A stretch of DNA of 64,000 nt from Candidatus Thorarchaeota archaeon (GCA_018335335.1 JAGXKG010000001.1:379600-443599), one strand, 5' to 3'. Counted from the stretch's first letter, positions 42,363 through 50,742 are shown. A program made the numbers and translations. Notes: generated from the letters alone by a model not told the origin.

Positions 42363-43547
42363 TCAAGATTTTATTATGACTACTATGAGCGATAATAATT
42401 CGATTGATCCGGCTACAACAAATGCTATGACAAAATTACTTTGGAGTAGAATAACGCCTAATACTATTGGGCCTAGAACCATTCCGAAATTGCCCAGAAG
42501 ATTGAACAAACCCGTTCCTGTGGCTCTGTCCTTCGGGGGCACACAATCGCCAATCCATGCCATTGTAGGTGGAGCAGTTAGACCAGAGAAAGTTCCTAAT
42601 AATACGAGAGAAATGATAAGTGGAATTAACCCCACTTGGGCTGCAAAACCCACGAATGCTAGGGTAAATGCATAACAAAAACTACCAGTAATCACCAATA
42701 TCCTTCTCCCTATACTGTCGGAGAGTCTTCCAATAGGATATTGGAGCAAAATGAAAGGTGTTGCAAATAGTCCTAGAATCATTCCTCTGAAAGACTCGGA
42801 AAGACCCAATACGGTGACCAACAAAAGTGGTAATGCTGTTAAAATGAAACCCATATGTAGTCGATCAACAAAATTGAGTATACTTGGTATCTTTATTTTT
42901 GGACAACGCTTTGCAAGCGTGATGCTTTTCCGAAAAGAAACGCGCGCTTTCAAATGATTAGAGTCTCTTATTCCACAAAGCGCAACCAGACCTACTACTA
43001 GACTAAAGAAAGAAGCAACGTAATATGGTTGAAAAACCCCATATCTGGCAACAATACCTCCAATTACTGGGCCTACTCCCATAGCAGTAGCTAGAAAAAC
43101 TCCAAAGACTCCCATATTTTTCCCTCGATTACTAGAAGTCGAAAAATCCAAAATCGAGGTCATGAGGCTTTGCCATGCTAGCACAGTAAACATGCCTTGA
43201 ACAAATCGCATTATCAGGAGAATCTCATAATCAAGAGTTGTAGTCATTAACCAATAGAAGAGAGACCCTCCAAACCCCCCGATTACGATGAAAATTTTTC
43301 TTTTTGCTATTCTATCCGAAAGGATGCCTAAGATAACACCGAATATCAAATACGCAAGATATAGAATCGAATCAAAAAGTGAGTATTCGAACTGAGATAC
43401 ACCCGGGAATCGCCCCAAGATAAATTCCGGTTCATTCGTATGTAATAAAGCTGCAGCAGAAACAGTAAGTAGAACTAGAACACCTGATAGCAAAATCTGC
43501 ATGGAATGTGTTGCATCTCGATATGAATCCAGCATTGAAATCTTCAA
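42363..43547 (-). CDS. Major facilitator superfamily transporter
   Basis: A 394-aa membrane protein with about 12 predicted helices. The loop GILSDRIAKRKIF between helices 2 and 3 and the symmetrical PIGRLSDSIGRR after helix 8 are MFS signatures. Codon use looks richer in A and T than in neighbouring genes, which may mark later acquisition. The substrate is unknown; drug/efflux-type families are possible. A later ATG (four codons in) may be the true start. Confidence 0.85.
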   Translation of the reverse strand: MKISMLDSYRDATHSMQILLSGVLVLLTVSAAALLHTNEPEFILGRFPGVSQFEYSLFDSILYLAYLIFGVILGILSDRIAKRKIFIVIGGFGGSLFYWLMTTTLDYEILLIMRFVQGMFTVLAWQSLMTSILDFSTSSNRGKNMGVFGVFLATAMGVGPVIGGIVARYGVFQPYYVASFFSLVVGLVALCGIRDSNHLKARVSFRKSITLAKRCPKIKIPSILNFVDRLHMGFILTALPLLLVTVLGLSESFRGMILGLFATPFILLQYPIGRLSDSIGRRILVITGSFCYAFTLAFVGFAAQVGLIPLIISLVLLGTFSGLTAPPTMAWIGDCVPPKDRATGTGLFNLLGNFGMVLGPIVLGVILLQSNFVIAFVVAGSIELLSLIVVIIKS

Positions 43548-43728
43548 GTTGACTTTTTACACGGTTGGATAATAACCCTATGATGGCTGATAGGAGAAAG
43601 CACGTATCAATGCAGGGGATAGAAAAGCATAGCTACTTTGATACCCTTCCTTTTGACATGCTTTGGACATTTTGGAACCAACATGTAGGTCTTGTCTCAG
43701 ATGCCCAATCGTCATGAAATAGAAAATG

Positions 43729-43763
43729 AAAAAAGAGGTTGGAAGAGAAAGAGTCTCTTCCAA
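43729..43763 (-). terminator. Terminator for the V4R genes
   Basis: On the minus strand TTGGAAGAGA and TCTCTTCCAA (plus-strand arms 43739-43748 and 43754-43763) form a 10-bp hairpin followed by a T-run, about 18 bases after the stop of the gene ending at 43782. Confidence 0.7.
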
Positions 43764-43781
43764 TTGTTAACTATGGTCTAT

Positions 43782-44306
43782 TCAGACTAGTGATTTCAGT
43801 CTGAATTCACAATGAGGATCGCCCTTTGCAACGCACTTAGTCTCTGTGCATTCGAGTTCGGTTTCGAGGTTATGCTCTTCTAGGAATACCGTGATTGTCT
43901 GAAGAATACCTCCATACGCGTAGCAAACCGGCTCATCTGCCTGCATGAGGTCTACTACGTAGCTGTTCTTGACTTTGATAACGACCGTAACAGGGTTCAA
44001 GCTGAATTCCACAAGTTCGGCCGCACCCCATCCACTTGCATTCAAGTAGCTTAGGAAAGCCTTGATCTGCTCTTCTGTTGAAGCATCGGGGTTGCTATCA
44101 ACGATTATCTTTGCCAGTTCATCATGACAAAATTCGCCAGCCTTTTGGAACAACATTGAGAGGGCATTTGAACCAAGGATGTTAGATAGCTCCTCCTCTT
44201 GCCCAGTAAGCCAATCTGCTGGACAGAAAATAAGACGCAGGTCCCTGAACATTATCTGTTTATCAACAACTTCTAGTTCTTCTTTGAATTCTTCATGTGT
44301 TATCAT
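43782..44306 (-). CDS. V4R-domain protein (4-vinyl-reductase-like)
   Basis: A 174-aa protein. The C-terminal part (about 115-170) fits the V4R domain with a conserved tail CVAKGDPHCEFRL and cysteines in CYAYGG and CTETKC. V4R is a small-molecule-binding domain thought to bind hydrocarbons and metals. The N-terminal part contains ALSMLFQKAGEFCHDEL. AAGGAGG precedes the ATG. It is paired with the next gene upstream, a likely paralogue. Confidence 0.82.
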   Translation of the reverse strand: MITHEEFKEELEVVDKQIMFRDLRLIFCPADWLTGQEEELSNILGSNALSMLFQKAGEFCHDELAKIIVDSNPDASTEEQIKAFLSYLNASGWGAAELVEFSLNPVTVVIKVKNSYVVDLMQADEPVCYAYGGILQTITVFLEEHNLETELECTETKCVAKGDPHCEFRLKSLV

Positions 44307-44308
44307 TT

Positions 44309-44824
44309 CTATGCCTCCTTGAATACATATTCATCGAAATCATCGCCTGCTGATTCCCATTTCGTTTGCTCAACTTCTAGTTCGACACCCTCTACACCTG
44401 CAGCTTTCACGAGCTCTTCGAGAATTGAAACTGCAGAATAGTAGTAGTAGGAATTCATTTTCTTCCCTACCCCCTTGAGGTAACTGTTCTTCACCTGCAT
44501 CTTCATCAAGAACGGTTCAATTGTCAATTCTGTGATCTTCGCGTCACCCCATCCACGCTGAATCGTTACACTCCAGAAGGCCCTTACTTTGTCTTCCGCA
44601 GGTATATCGCCCAGAATCTGGTTAAATCCCTGAGCGCTTGTTTTTGCTCCATCGCTCATAGTACTCATGGCAACGGCATAGGCGGCATTTTCTCCCAGGA
44701 CCTCTTCTAACGCCCTCTGAAGTCCACCAATGAACAGCTGGGGCATGGGAAGAAGGCGTTGTCCACCTTGAGAGATTTTTCCTTCATTATAATCTAAAGA
44801 TTCCAAAAATTCTTGAAAATCCAT
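44309..44824 (-). CDS. V4R-like protein lacking conserved cysteines
   Basis: A 171-aa protein resembling its neighbour in length, in the internal WGDAKITELTIEPFLMKMQVKNSY block and in the C-terminal beta-rich segment, but without the cysteine-containing tail. This suggests a duplicated V4R protein that lost metal binding. ATG at 44824 is preferred to a start 12 bases upstream. Both genes likely form one operon with an AT-rich promoter region (44837-44979). Family assignment depends on the paralogy with the next gene. Confidence 0.6.
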   Translation of the reverse strand: MDFQEFLESLDYNEGKISQGGQRLLPMPQLFIGGLQRALEEVLGENAAYAVAMSTMSDGAKTSAQGFNQILGDIPAEDKVRAFWSVTIQRGWGDAKITELTIEPFLMKMQVKNSYLKGVGKKMNSYYYYSAVSILEELVKAAGVEGVELEVEQTKWESAGDDFDEYVFKEA

Positions 44825-44979
44825 AACAATTACCACATGAAAGAGTCAAAATTTTTGATAATAAGGGTTATTTGTTTACATTCTATAGTGTAAAATGAAA
44901 AATATGATATGTTATCAAAAAATAATAAATAACGCAATGCAATTCTTCAAGGCATTTTGAACGTGTACCCCTCATACCC

Positions 44980-46167
44980 TCATTGTTCAAGCCCGAATAC
45001 TGGAAAAATCAGCTCCTTCACTTTCTGGATAGTATCATCAACTGCGCGACTGATATTCGGTTCGTTTTCACAGTTCATTTTTGTAGGGCGATCTGTCCAC
45101 CCCCCTCTTTTGACTTGCAGGTCATAGTTTCTACAAAGCTGAATCCACTCTGCAGGCAAGAGCGCTGGCAATGATACGCCTGCCAGGTCAGAAAGCAGAA
45201 TTGTCCAGACTTTTGCAGTTACAACTGGATTATACCCTCCACCACCTACAGCTACAAGCTTCTTTGTTCCTAGGTTGGTAAGCTGCTTAACAGTTAGGGC
45301 TAGTCTTCTATATGTGTCGAGTGTAAGCATCATGTCTGCCAGAGGGTCCTCCTTATGCCCGTCTGCACCTACTTCCCAGAAGATTAAGTCCGGCTTATAT
45401 TCAAGCCATATCGGAACAACCAATTCCTCGAATGCCCTCCAGAACTCATAATCGTCCGTCAATGGTGGGAGCGGGATGTTAACAGAATAGCCTTCTCCTT
45501 CCCCAGCCCCATTCTCTTCAGGCCTGCCAGTACCCGGATAAAAACCCAAACTCAACTCATGCATGGAAATTGTTAGCACATTCTGATCATTGTAGAATGC
45601 TTGTTGTGTCCCATTCCCATGATGCACATCTGTATCCAAATACAGTACCTTCTTCTCTGGATACTTTTCCCTGTATCTCTTGAGTGCAATCACGCAGTCA
45701 TTGTAATAACAGAAGCCTCCAGCTTGGCTTTCAAGTGCATGATGAAATCCTCCAAACAAAGAGAATGCTGTATCGAATCTCCCTTCTGCAACGTCCATCG
45801 TTGCATCGATAGTTGTGCCTACTGGATAGCTAGCATACTTATCCATCTCCCTGAACACAGGGCACTCCTGACTATCCAGTCCAAATCGAGAGGCGAAAGC
45901 TGTTCCCATGTTGCTAAAGAGCTCCATTGTCTCAATATATGAGCGATCATGGAATATTTCGAGTTCTTCTCTTGACGCTAGACGCATCTGGTGCAACTCC
46001 ACTTTATCGCTATCAGTAATGCCTGCCATCACAGGAAGTTTCCATGCGAGTTCAAGCCTCGCACGATTCCAAAATGGATTGGGTGTTGGTCGTGTGCTTT
46101 CAAGATGATCTATGCCATCAAGTTCGAGAAGATTAGTTGGATCAAAGAAAAGTGTTGGAGTCGACAT
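44980..46167 (-). CDS. Histone deacetylase family (AcuC-like) zinc deacetylase
   Basis: A 395-aa class I/II HDAC-fold protein. The catalytic histidine pair is at FGGFHHALES (H142, H143), the zinc ligands in YLDTDVHHGNG (D180, H182) and EVGADGHKEDP (D269), with GGGGYN near the C-terminal third. Members remove acetyl groups from lysines or small amines. In bacteria AcuC of this family reactivates acetyl-CoA synthetase, and an acetate block lies about 6 kb upstream here. Substrate is inferred. The gene is upstream of the V4R pair on the same strand. Confidence 0.93.
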   Translation of the reverse strand: MSTPTLFFDPTNLLELDGIDHLESTRPTPNPFWNRARLELAWKLPVMAGITDSDKVELHQMRLASREELEIFHDRSYIETMELFSNMGTAFASRFGLDSQECPVFREMDKYASYPVGTTIDATMDVAEGRFDTAFSLFGGFHHALESQAGGFCYYNDCVIALKRYREKYPEKKVLYLDTDVHHGNGTQQAFYNDQNVLTISMHELSLGFYPGTGRPEENGAGEGEGYSVNIPLPPLTDDYEFWRAFEELVVPIWLEYKPDLIFWEVGADGHKEDPLADMMLTLDTYRRLALTVKQLTNLGTKKLVAVGGGGYNPVVTAKVWTILLSDLAGVSLPALLPAEWIQLCRNYDLQVKRGGWTDRPTKMNCENEPNISRAVDDTIQKVKELIFPVFGLEQ

Positions 46168-46375
46168 GTCTTTTCACTATCTGGATTGAGATTTATAGTT
46201 CAACGATTCTCGCGTCTTAAGCACCGTCATGATGCCCCTCTGCCTAATATATTGCATGCTGTGTCGACTGAGTGACTTGAATGACTTGAAACCTGTGGTC
46301 GCGGCTATCCATAAACACATTCCTCCCTTATTACGCTTCGAAACCCTCATTATCCTTTCCGCTCATTTGCTTATT

Positions 46376-47404
46376 ATGTCAAAATTTGAGATGCTTGAGG
46401 AGAGTCTCCTTGGAAACCTAGGTGAAAGAATCCCGTATTCTCTCTGGCAACATCACCCTCGCATAGATCGAACCCCGGAGGGCCTAGCCAAGGCCGAAAT
46501 CGAGTTCATGAAGAAGTATGATGTCACTTGTGGGAAAATAAGCTTCCACGGAAGATATCCTGTTGTTGACTGGGGGTGCGAAGCGGTTTATGATGGTGCT
46601 ACCTCCGGATCAACTACCTGCAAGAGCTGCGCAGTTGAAAAGGCCAGTGATTGGGAAGAGCTGGAGCCTGTTGATGTGAATGCGGGTGAGTTTGGCAAAC
46701 AGGTCCAGGCCATAGAACTGATTCAGGACTATGCTGAAGGCCGGGTTCCTATCATGGCTACGATATTCGATGCGCCTATGGTCGCTTCGAAGCTATGTGA
46801 TGGTCAATTTGTTGATTTCATAGAAAAGCGACCAGAATTGATGCACAGCGTTCTGGACATGCTAACGGATGTGATGATTGATTTTGCTAGGGCCACTTTA
46901 CAGGCTGGATCCCATGGTCTTTTCATTGCTTCACAACACTCTACAACAGCGGCAGTAACAGATAGGCAATATGCTAATTTTGTTTTTCCGTATGAAAAGA
47001 AGCTGATTTCGAAGTTACGCGGAAGAGCCAAATTCATTGTGTTACATCTTCATGCCCGGGAAGAAGGGGAGACAATCCGATTTGAGAAAGTATCTCGTTT
47101 AAGAGGTGTTAGTGCAATCAACTGGGAAGATCAAAGTGCATTTCCCTCCCTTGCCAAAGGCAAGAAGGTATCACGAAAAGCGGTCTTTGGTGGAATCGAC
47201 CATAACAACACACTACGAAAAGGCACTCCCGATGAAATAGAGGAACAGGTTCTGGAAGCAGCACAAGCTGCAGGTTTGCGGAAACTCATTTTGGCTCCTG
47301 GCTGTGTCATACCGATTGACACGCCACCAGAGAATCTTAAGGCAGTAGTTGATACTGTGAAGGCTATCAATCCATGGTCACAGGAATGGGAGGAGTATGC
47401 GTGA
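46376..47404 (+). CDS. Uroporphyrinogen decarboxylase (URO-D) family protein
   Basis: A 342-aa TIM barrel of the URO-D superfamily, which also includes cobamide methyltransferases (MtaA, MtbA). IPYSLWQHHPRID at the start, PIMATIFDAPMVASKL, LHLHAREEG and the C-terminal KLILAPGCVIPIDTPPENL match the superfamily. The PGC-x-(6-8)-P segment with cysteine resembles a zinc site as in MtaA-type methyltransferases, so a corrinoid methyl transfer role is at least as likely as heme synthesis. The ATG at 46376 is chosen; an upstream frame is not natural. It overlaps PolX by four bases (GTGA). Confidence 0.82.
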   Translation: MSKFEMLEESLLGNLGERIPYSLWQHHPRIDRTPEGLAKAEIEFMKKYDVTCGKISFHGRYPVVDWGCEAVYDGATSGSTTCKSCAVEKASDWEELEPVDVNAGEFGKQVQAIELIQDYAEGRVPIMATIFDAPMVASKLCDGQFVDFIEKRPELMHSVLDMLTDVMIDFARATLQAGSHGLFIASQHSTTAAVTDRQYANFVFPYEKKLISKLRGRAKFIVLHLHAREEGETIRFEKVSRLRGVSAINWEDQSAFPSLAKGKKVSRKAVFGGIDHNNTLRKGTPDEIEEQVLEAAQAAGLRKLILAPGCVIPIDTPPENLKAVVDTVKAINPWSQEWEEYA

Positions 47405-49113
47405 GCAAGAACCAAGAAGTCGCAGAGATGCTCAAGGAAATTGGATTACTACTTGAGGTTAAAGGGGCTAACAAATGGAAGACAAGAGCTTACAAACGTG
47501 CGACCAGAGCGATTACTTCTCATGGTGAGGATGTTCAAGCTGTCGATGCTAGACGGGAACTTACCGAAATACCTGGTATCGGAGATGCAATTGCAGAAAA
47601 GATAAGCAGCTACCTGGATTCTGGCGTTGTCCCTGAACTTGAGAAACTGCGAGCTGAGATACCCGTCGCTGTCATGCAGTTGGAGGCTATACCTGGAGTT
47701 GGTCCAAAAACCATAAAGCTGGTATACGACGAGCTCGGTGTGAATGATTTGGATTCTATGGAGGAGGCAGCAAGAACGGGTAGAATAGCAGAATTGAAGG
47801 GGATGGGGAAGAAGACGGAACAACAGATTCTCGATGGTATAGCATTGGTCCGCTCAGGTTTGGGACGGACTCTGCTTGCTGATGCTCTCCCGTATGCAGA
47901 ACAACTAATTGACTATTTGAACAGGTTGCCTGAGCTTGCGAAAATAGCTTTGGCTGGATCAATCAGGCGCAAAAGAGAAACTGTACATGATGTAGACATT
48001 TTGGTTTCGGCTGATGACGCTGAAATGGTCATGGATGCCTTTGTTGAATTCGAGTATGTAGAAGAGATCATTGCTCACGGAACCACGAAATCATCAGTAC
48101 GCCTCGATAATGCTCTTCAGATCGATCTGCGAATAATCCCTGCAGAAAGCTTCGGTGCAGGTCTTCAGTACTTTACCGGGAGCGTGGATCATAACGTTCG
48201 GCTGCGGTCCATAGCACGGTCTAAGAACATGCTGCTGAATGAATACGGTCTCTTTCAGGGCGAGGCGAAAGTGACCGGTGATGACGAACGTGCCGTTTAT
48301 GGAGAACTCGGTTTGCCCTACATTCCCCCCGAACTCAGAGAGGATAAGGGTGAGATAGAGGCCGCCCAAGAAAGTCGTCTACCCAATTTGATAACGCTTG
48401 AAAATATGCGGGGCGATCTTCACTCGCATACTGACCAGTCCGACGGTTCAAATACAATCCATGAAATGCTGGAGGCTGCTGACGAGATTGGCTATGATTA
48501 CTACTGTGTTTCTGACCACACACAAAGCCTTGCCATAGCCAACGGCATGGATGAAGAGCGCCTTCTCAAGCGGATTGACGAAGTTGACGAAATCAATGAT
48601 TCAGGTCGATATGGATTGACTGTACTGAAAGGAGCAGAAGTTGACATTCTGGAAGGGGGTCTCTTAGATATCAGGGATGACGTCCTAGAACAGCTTGATG
48701 TCGTTACGGTTTCTATTCATAGCAGAATGAAAGATGACAAGGAGACTATGACTCAACGAGTCTGTAACGCGCTAGAGAACAAGCATGTACACATGCTTGG
48801 TCATCCCACCGGGAGGCTTCTTTTGAAACGAACTAGCTATGAGATTGATCTCGATGCAGTCTTGGAAGTGGCCCGACAGAACAATGTCGCAATGGAACTA
48901 AACGCTCTCCCAAGGCGTCTAGATTTGAATCCCGGGAATCTTCGCGCGGCAAAACGGATAGGAGTAAAGATTGCCATTAATACGGACGCTCATAAAATCG
49001 CTCATCTCAATAACATGAAATACGGTGTATTTCAGGCCCGTCGGGGCTGGATTGAAACCGATGATGTTCTTAATACATTCACACTGGAAAAGCTTCGTCG
49101 AACATTGAAGTAG
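47401..49113 (+). CDS. polX: DNA polymerase/3'-5' exonuclease PolX
   Basis: PolX (570 aa) acts in base-excision repair. An N-terminal helix-hairpin-helix region (ELTEIPGIGDAIAEKI; EAIPGVGPKTIKL) precedes the nucleotidyltransferase domain with acidic pair HDVDILV and QIDLRI, and a PHP domain with metal motif GDLHSHTDQSDG and catalytic residues down to NTDAHK. The start is GTG at 47401, seven bases after GGAGG, and overlaps the upstream stop. Full-length for the family. Confidence 0.95.
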   Translation: MSKNQEVAEMLKEIGLLLEVKGANKWKTRAYKRATRAITSHGEDVQAVDARRELTEIPGIGDAIAEKISSYLDSGVVPELEKLRAEIPVAVMQLEAIPGVGPKTIKLVYDELGVNDLDSMEEAARTGRIAELKGMGKKTEQQILDGIALVRSGLGRTLLADALPYAEQLIDYLNRLPELAKIALAGSIRRKRETVHDVDILVSADDAEMVMDAFVEFEYVEEIIAHGTTKSSVRLDNALQIDLRIIPAESFGAGLQYFTGSVDHNVRLRSIARSKNMLLNEYGLFQGEAKVTGDDERAVYGELGLPYIPPELREDKGEIEAAQESRLPNLITLENMRGDLHSHTDQSDGSNTIHEMLEAADEIGYDYYCVSDHTQSLAIANGMDEERLLKRIDEVDEINDSGRYGLTVLKGAEVDILEGGLLDIRDDVLEQLDVVTVSIHSRMKDDKETMTQRVCNALENKHVHMLGHPTGRLLLKRTSYEIDLDAVLEVARQNNVAMELNALPRRLDLNPGNLRAAKRIGVKIAINTDAHKIAHLNNMKYGVFQARRGWIETDDVLNTFTLEKLRRTLK

Positions 49114-49127
49114 ATTCTCTACGTTTT

Positions 49128-49158
49128 GTAGTCACAAATTGTGACTACCGATTGTGAC
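49128..49158. promoter_or_regulatory. Operator-like palindrome with an extra half-site
   Basis: GTAGTCACAA (49128-49137) and TTGTGACTAC (49139-49148) are a perfect 10-bp inverted repeat around one base. A third copy of the half-site, ATTGTGAC (49151-49158), lies 13 bases after the previous one in the same direction. It sits 20 bases upstream of a TATA-like element. Perfect symmetry and the repeated half-site point to a repressor or activator binding site. Confidence 0.6.
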
Positions 49159-49177
49159 CCCATATAGTGGCTTTCTA

Positions 49178-49185
49178 TTATATAC
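49178..49185 (+). promoter_or_regulatory. TATA box for the micro-ORF unit
   Basis: TTATATAC in an AT-rich stretch (CTATTATATACTAAAT), at the expected distance of about 30-40 bases upstream of the first ATG. Expected transcript start is near 49205-49210. Confidence 0.5.
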
Positions 49186-49216
49186 TAAATCTGGTTGGTA
49201 TGTCATGTGAAACACG

Positions 49217-49324
49217 ATGAACACGATGTCAAACACACACCGCTCAGAGAAGAAGAACATTACAACACTAGCATACCAGTCTACTGAAGCACTCGGTTAC
49301 GCCTACGCAACAATCAGGAGATGA
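49217..49324 (+). CDS. Micro-ORF 1 (35 aa), unknown
   Basis: A 35-codon ORF, MNTMSNTHRSEKKNI and on to EALGYAYATIRR, opening shortly after the expected transcript start. Its end (AGGAGATGA) serves as ribosome-binding site for micro-ORF 2. A second in-frame ATG lies at 49226. I do not recognise the peptide; it is polar and basic at both ends with an aromatic stretch. Three short ORFs in a row, each with a ribosome-binding signal or coupled end, make a translated unit plausible but unproven. Confidence 0.45.
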   Translation: MNTMSNTHRSEKKNITTLAYQSTEALGYAYATIRR

Positions 49325-49328
49325 TCAC

Positions 49329-49418
49329 ATGAACCAGAAGAACACAACAAAGAGAACCAACGGGCCAAAGAAAGCCATATCGACCGACGCAATCGCAAAC
49401 CGCTACTTCACGAGGTAG
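49329..49418 (+). CDS. Micro-ORF 2 (29 aa), unknown
   Basis: A 29-codon ORF with ATG at 49329 placed eight bases after GGAG (AGGAGATGATCAC-ATG). It encodes a strongly basic peptide, MNQKNTTKRTNGPKKAISTD, ending NRYFTR. It overlaps neither neighbour; the stop lies in GAGGTAG, which serves as the ribosome-binding site of ORF 3. Unknown function; basic composition suggests nucleic acid binding. Confidence 0.45.
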   Translation: MNQKNTTKRTNGPKKAISTDAIANRYFTR

Positions 49419-49425
49419 AATAGCG

Positions 49426-49530
49426 ATGAGCGAGAAGGTTGCTAGCTCAAATCGTACTAGGTCGGAACAAACCCCAGATAGGGAAAACAGACTAACTGTC
49501 GAAGAAGTACTCGCATTAGAACCAACGTGA
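49426..49530 (+). CDS. Micro-ORF 3 (34 aa), unknown
   Basis: A 34-codon ORF, MSEKVASSNRTRSEQTPDRE then NRLTVEEVLALEPT, with GAGG ten bases upstream of the ATG. It is followed by a T-rich run (49533-49560) consistent with transcript ending. I do not recognise it. The acidic C-terminus differs from micro-ORF 2. Together with ORFs 1 and 2 it fills the interval between PolX and the convergent acetyltransferase gene. Confidence 0.45.
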   Translation: MSEKVASSNRTRSEQTPDRENRLTVEEVLALEPT

Positions 49531-49560
49531 GTCCTTCTCTTTTCTTTTATCTTATTGTTT
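49531..49560 (+). terminator. T-rich end of the micro-ORF unit
   Basis: CCTTCTCTTTTCTTTTATCTT directly after the third micro-ORF; a long pyrimidine/T-run of the sort at which archaeal RNA polymerase stops. It overlaps the end of the convergent gene by a base or two. No hairpin. Confidence 0.45.
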
Positions 49561-50422
49561 ATCCAGTATCGTGCATGACACGTTTCTTTGCCAGAAACTC
49601 AGAGTCCTTTCGAGCAAATCCTTCAGCATAGAGGTAGTCAAGGATTTCCTGATGCATATCTTGAATCCAGAATACAACCCTGTCAGTTTGTACTTCACAC
49701 ATGGCGCTTTTTATCACATCTCTACCATAACCCTCTTTGTAGCTGAATGATACCGTTGTACTATCATCATTCGCTTGATTGGGTATGAGTTGCATGAAAC
49801 CAACCACCATATTGCTTTCTGGCTCAGTCAGAGCATAACAGCGCCCTCCACGAATGGTATACTCCCATGTCTTTCGATTCCTATATCCCCAATAGGTGTC
49901 TGGCTCTAGGTGGATGAACAGTGGAATGTGTTCCAACCGTGCTATGCCCACCTCGATATCGAATTCTACTGCAGTAGTATCAGCAGGTCCTTCCAGCTGG
50001 AGGATGAGAGATTGTATGCCATACCCTAACCCCTCTACAAATGAGATAGCTTTTCTTCGGTGTGTCTTAGGGGCAATCGCAAAGTGAGTAATAGCTGGAT
50101 TAAGCTCCAGAAACGTTCTCTCCGATTCCTTAACAATCTGGCTCCCGACACCTTTGTTTCGCATCTCGGGGTCTACAGCAAGCTCCCATATCGCTCCCCA
50201 GCCAAGGCTTCGCAACATGAGATTAATTGCAACCCCCACAATCTCGTCATCTACAACCGCCACCTTCCACAACTTCTCAAGATCGCCGCTAATCTTGCAG
50301 CGGTCCCACGATCGCGAAAAACCTTCGAAGCTCATTTCAAAATCAGGAAAACCTGTTTCATATACACTGTAGGCCGCAGCTTTCTCTCCGCTTCTTGGTG
50401 GACGAATTGTGACTTCGGACAT
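49559..50422 (-). CDS. GNAT-family acetyltransferase, two-domain
   Basis: A 287-aa protein with an N-terminal GNAT domain (about 1-140) containing the acetyl-CoA loop RNKGVGSQIV after IWELAVDPEM, and a second, weaker GNAT-like half (VGIARLEHIPLFIHLEP through GFMQLIPNQ). The substrate is unknown. ATG at 50422 is chosen over one three codons upstream. It is convergent with the micro-ORF unit. Confidence 0.8.
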   Translation of the reverse strand: MSEVTIRPPRSGEKAAAYSVYETGFPDFEMSFEGFSRSWDRCKISGDLEKLWKVAVVDDEIVGVAINLMLRSLGWGAIWELAVDPEMRNKGVGSQIVKESERTFLELNPAITHFAIAPKTHRRKAISFVEGLGYGIQSLILQLEGPADTTAVEFDIEVGIARLEHIPLFIHLEPDTYWGYRNRKTWEYTIRGGRCYALTEPESNMVVGFMQLIPNQANDDSTTVSFSYKEGYGRDVIKSAMCEVQTDRVVFWIQDMHQEILDYLYAEGFARKDSEFLAKKRVMHDTG

Positions 50423-50628
50423 CAATGGCACCTGTTTTCATCATCTGTCTTGCGTCTAAAGGCTGTGGGTGAAGGTGATTTCAGACAGTAATTATCAGAG
50501 ATATTCCTCCAAAATAAGCCTGATTCTTTGGCAACCAGTTAAGCAAAAAAAGCCCGGAATACAACACTAGCTGGCAAATGCAAAACAACAGATGGGACAC
50601 AATAGAAGAGCAGAAGAAAGCAAGAAAA

Positions 50629-50742
50629 TGGTGCCGAGGGAGGGATTTGAACCCACGTACTCCTACGAGAACGGATGTCTCATCGGAGGCTCGCCAACAG
50701 ATCTTGAGTCCGTCGCCGTTGGCCGGGCTTGGCTACCTCGGC
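50629..50742 (-). tRNA. tRNA-Leu(CAA) with an insert in the variable arm
   Basis: On the minus strand: acceptor GCCGAGG/CCTCGGC, D-stem GCC/GGC, anticodon stem ACGGA/TCTGT with loop CTCAAGA (anticodon CAA), T-loop TTCAAAT and encoded CCA. The T-stem GTGGG/CCCTC has one T-T mismatch. The variable region is 40 nt where about 11-16 are normal; the excess folds into an 11-bp stem with one mismatch (plus-strand arms 50660-50670 and 50678-50688). A non-canonical intron of about 25-29 nt is the simplest reading; an unusually long variable arm is the alternative. Confidence 0.85.

Noticed and set aside
43578-43763. 61-codon minus-strand frame between the MFS and V4R genes
   Set aside because: It runs through a terminator hairpin and has no ribosome-binding site or protein-like composition.
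44905-44917. Palindrome TGATA-TGT-TATCA upstream of the V4R genes
   Set aside because: Only five bases per arm in an AT-rich region, where such repeats are expected by chance.
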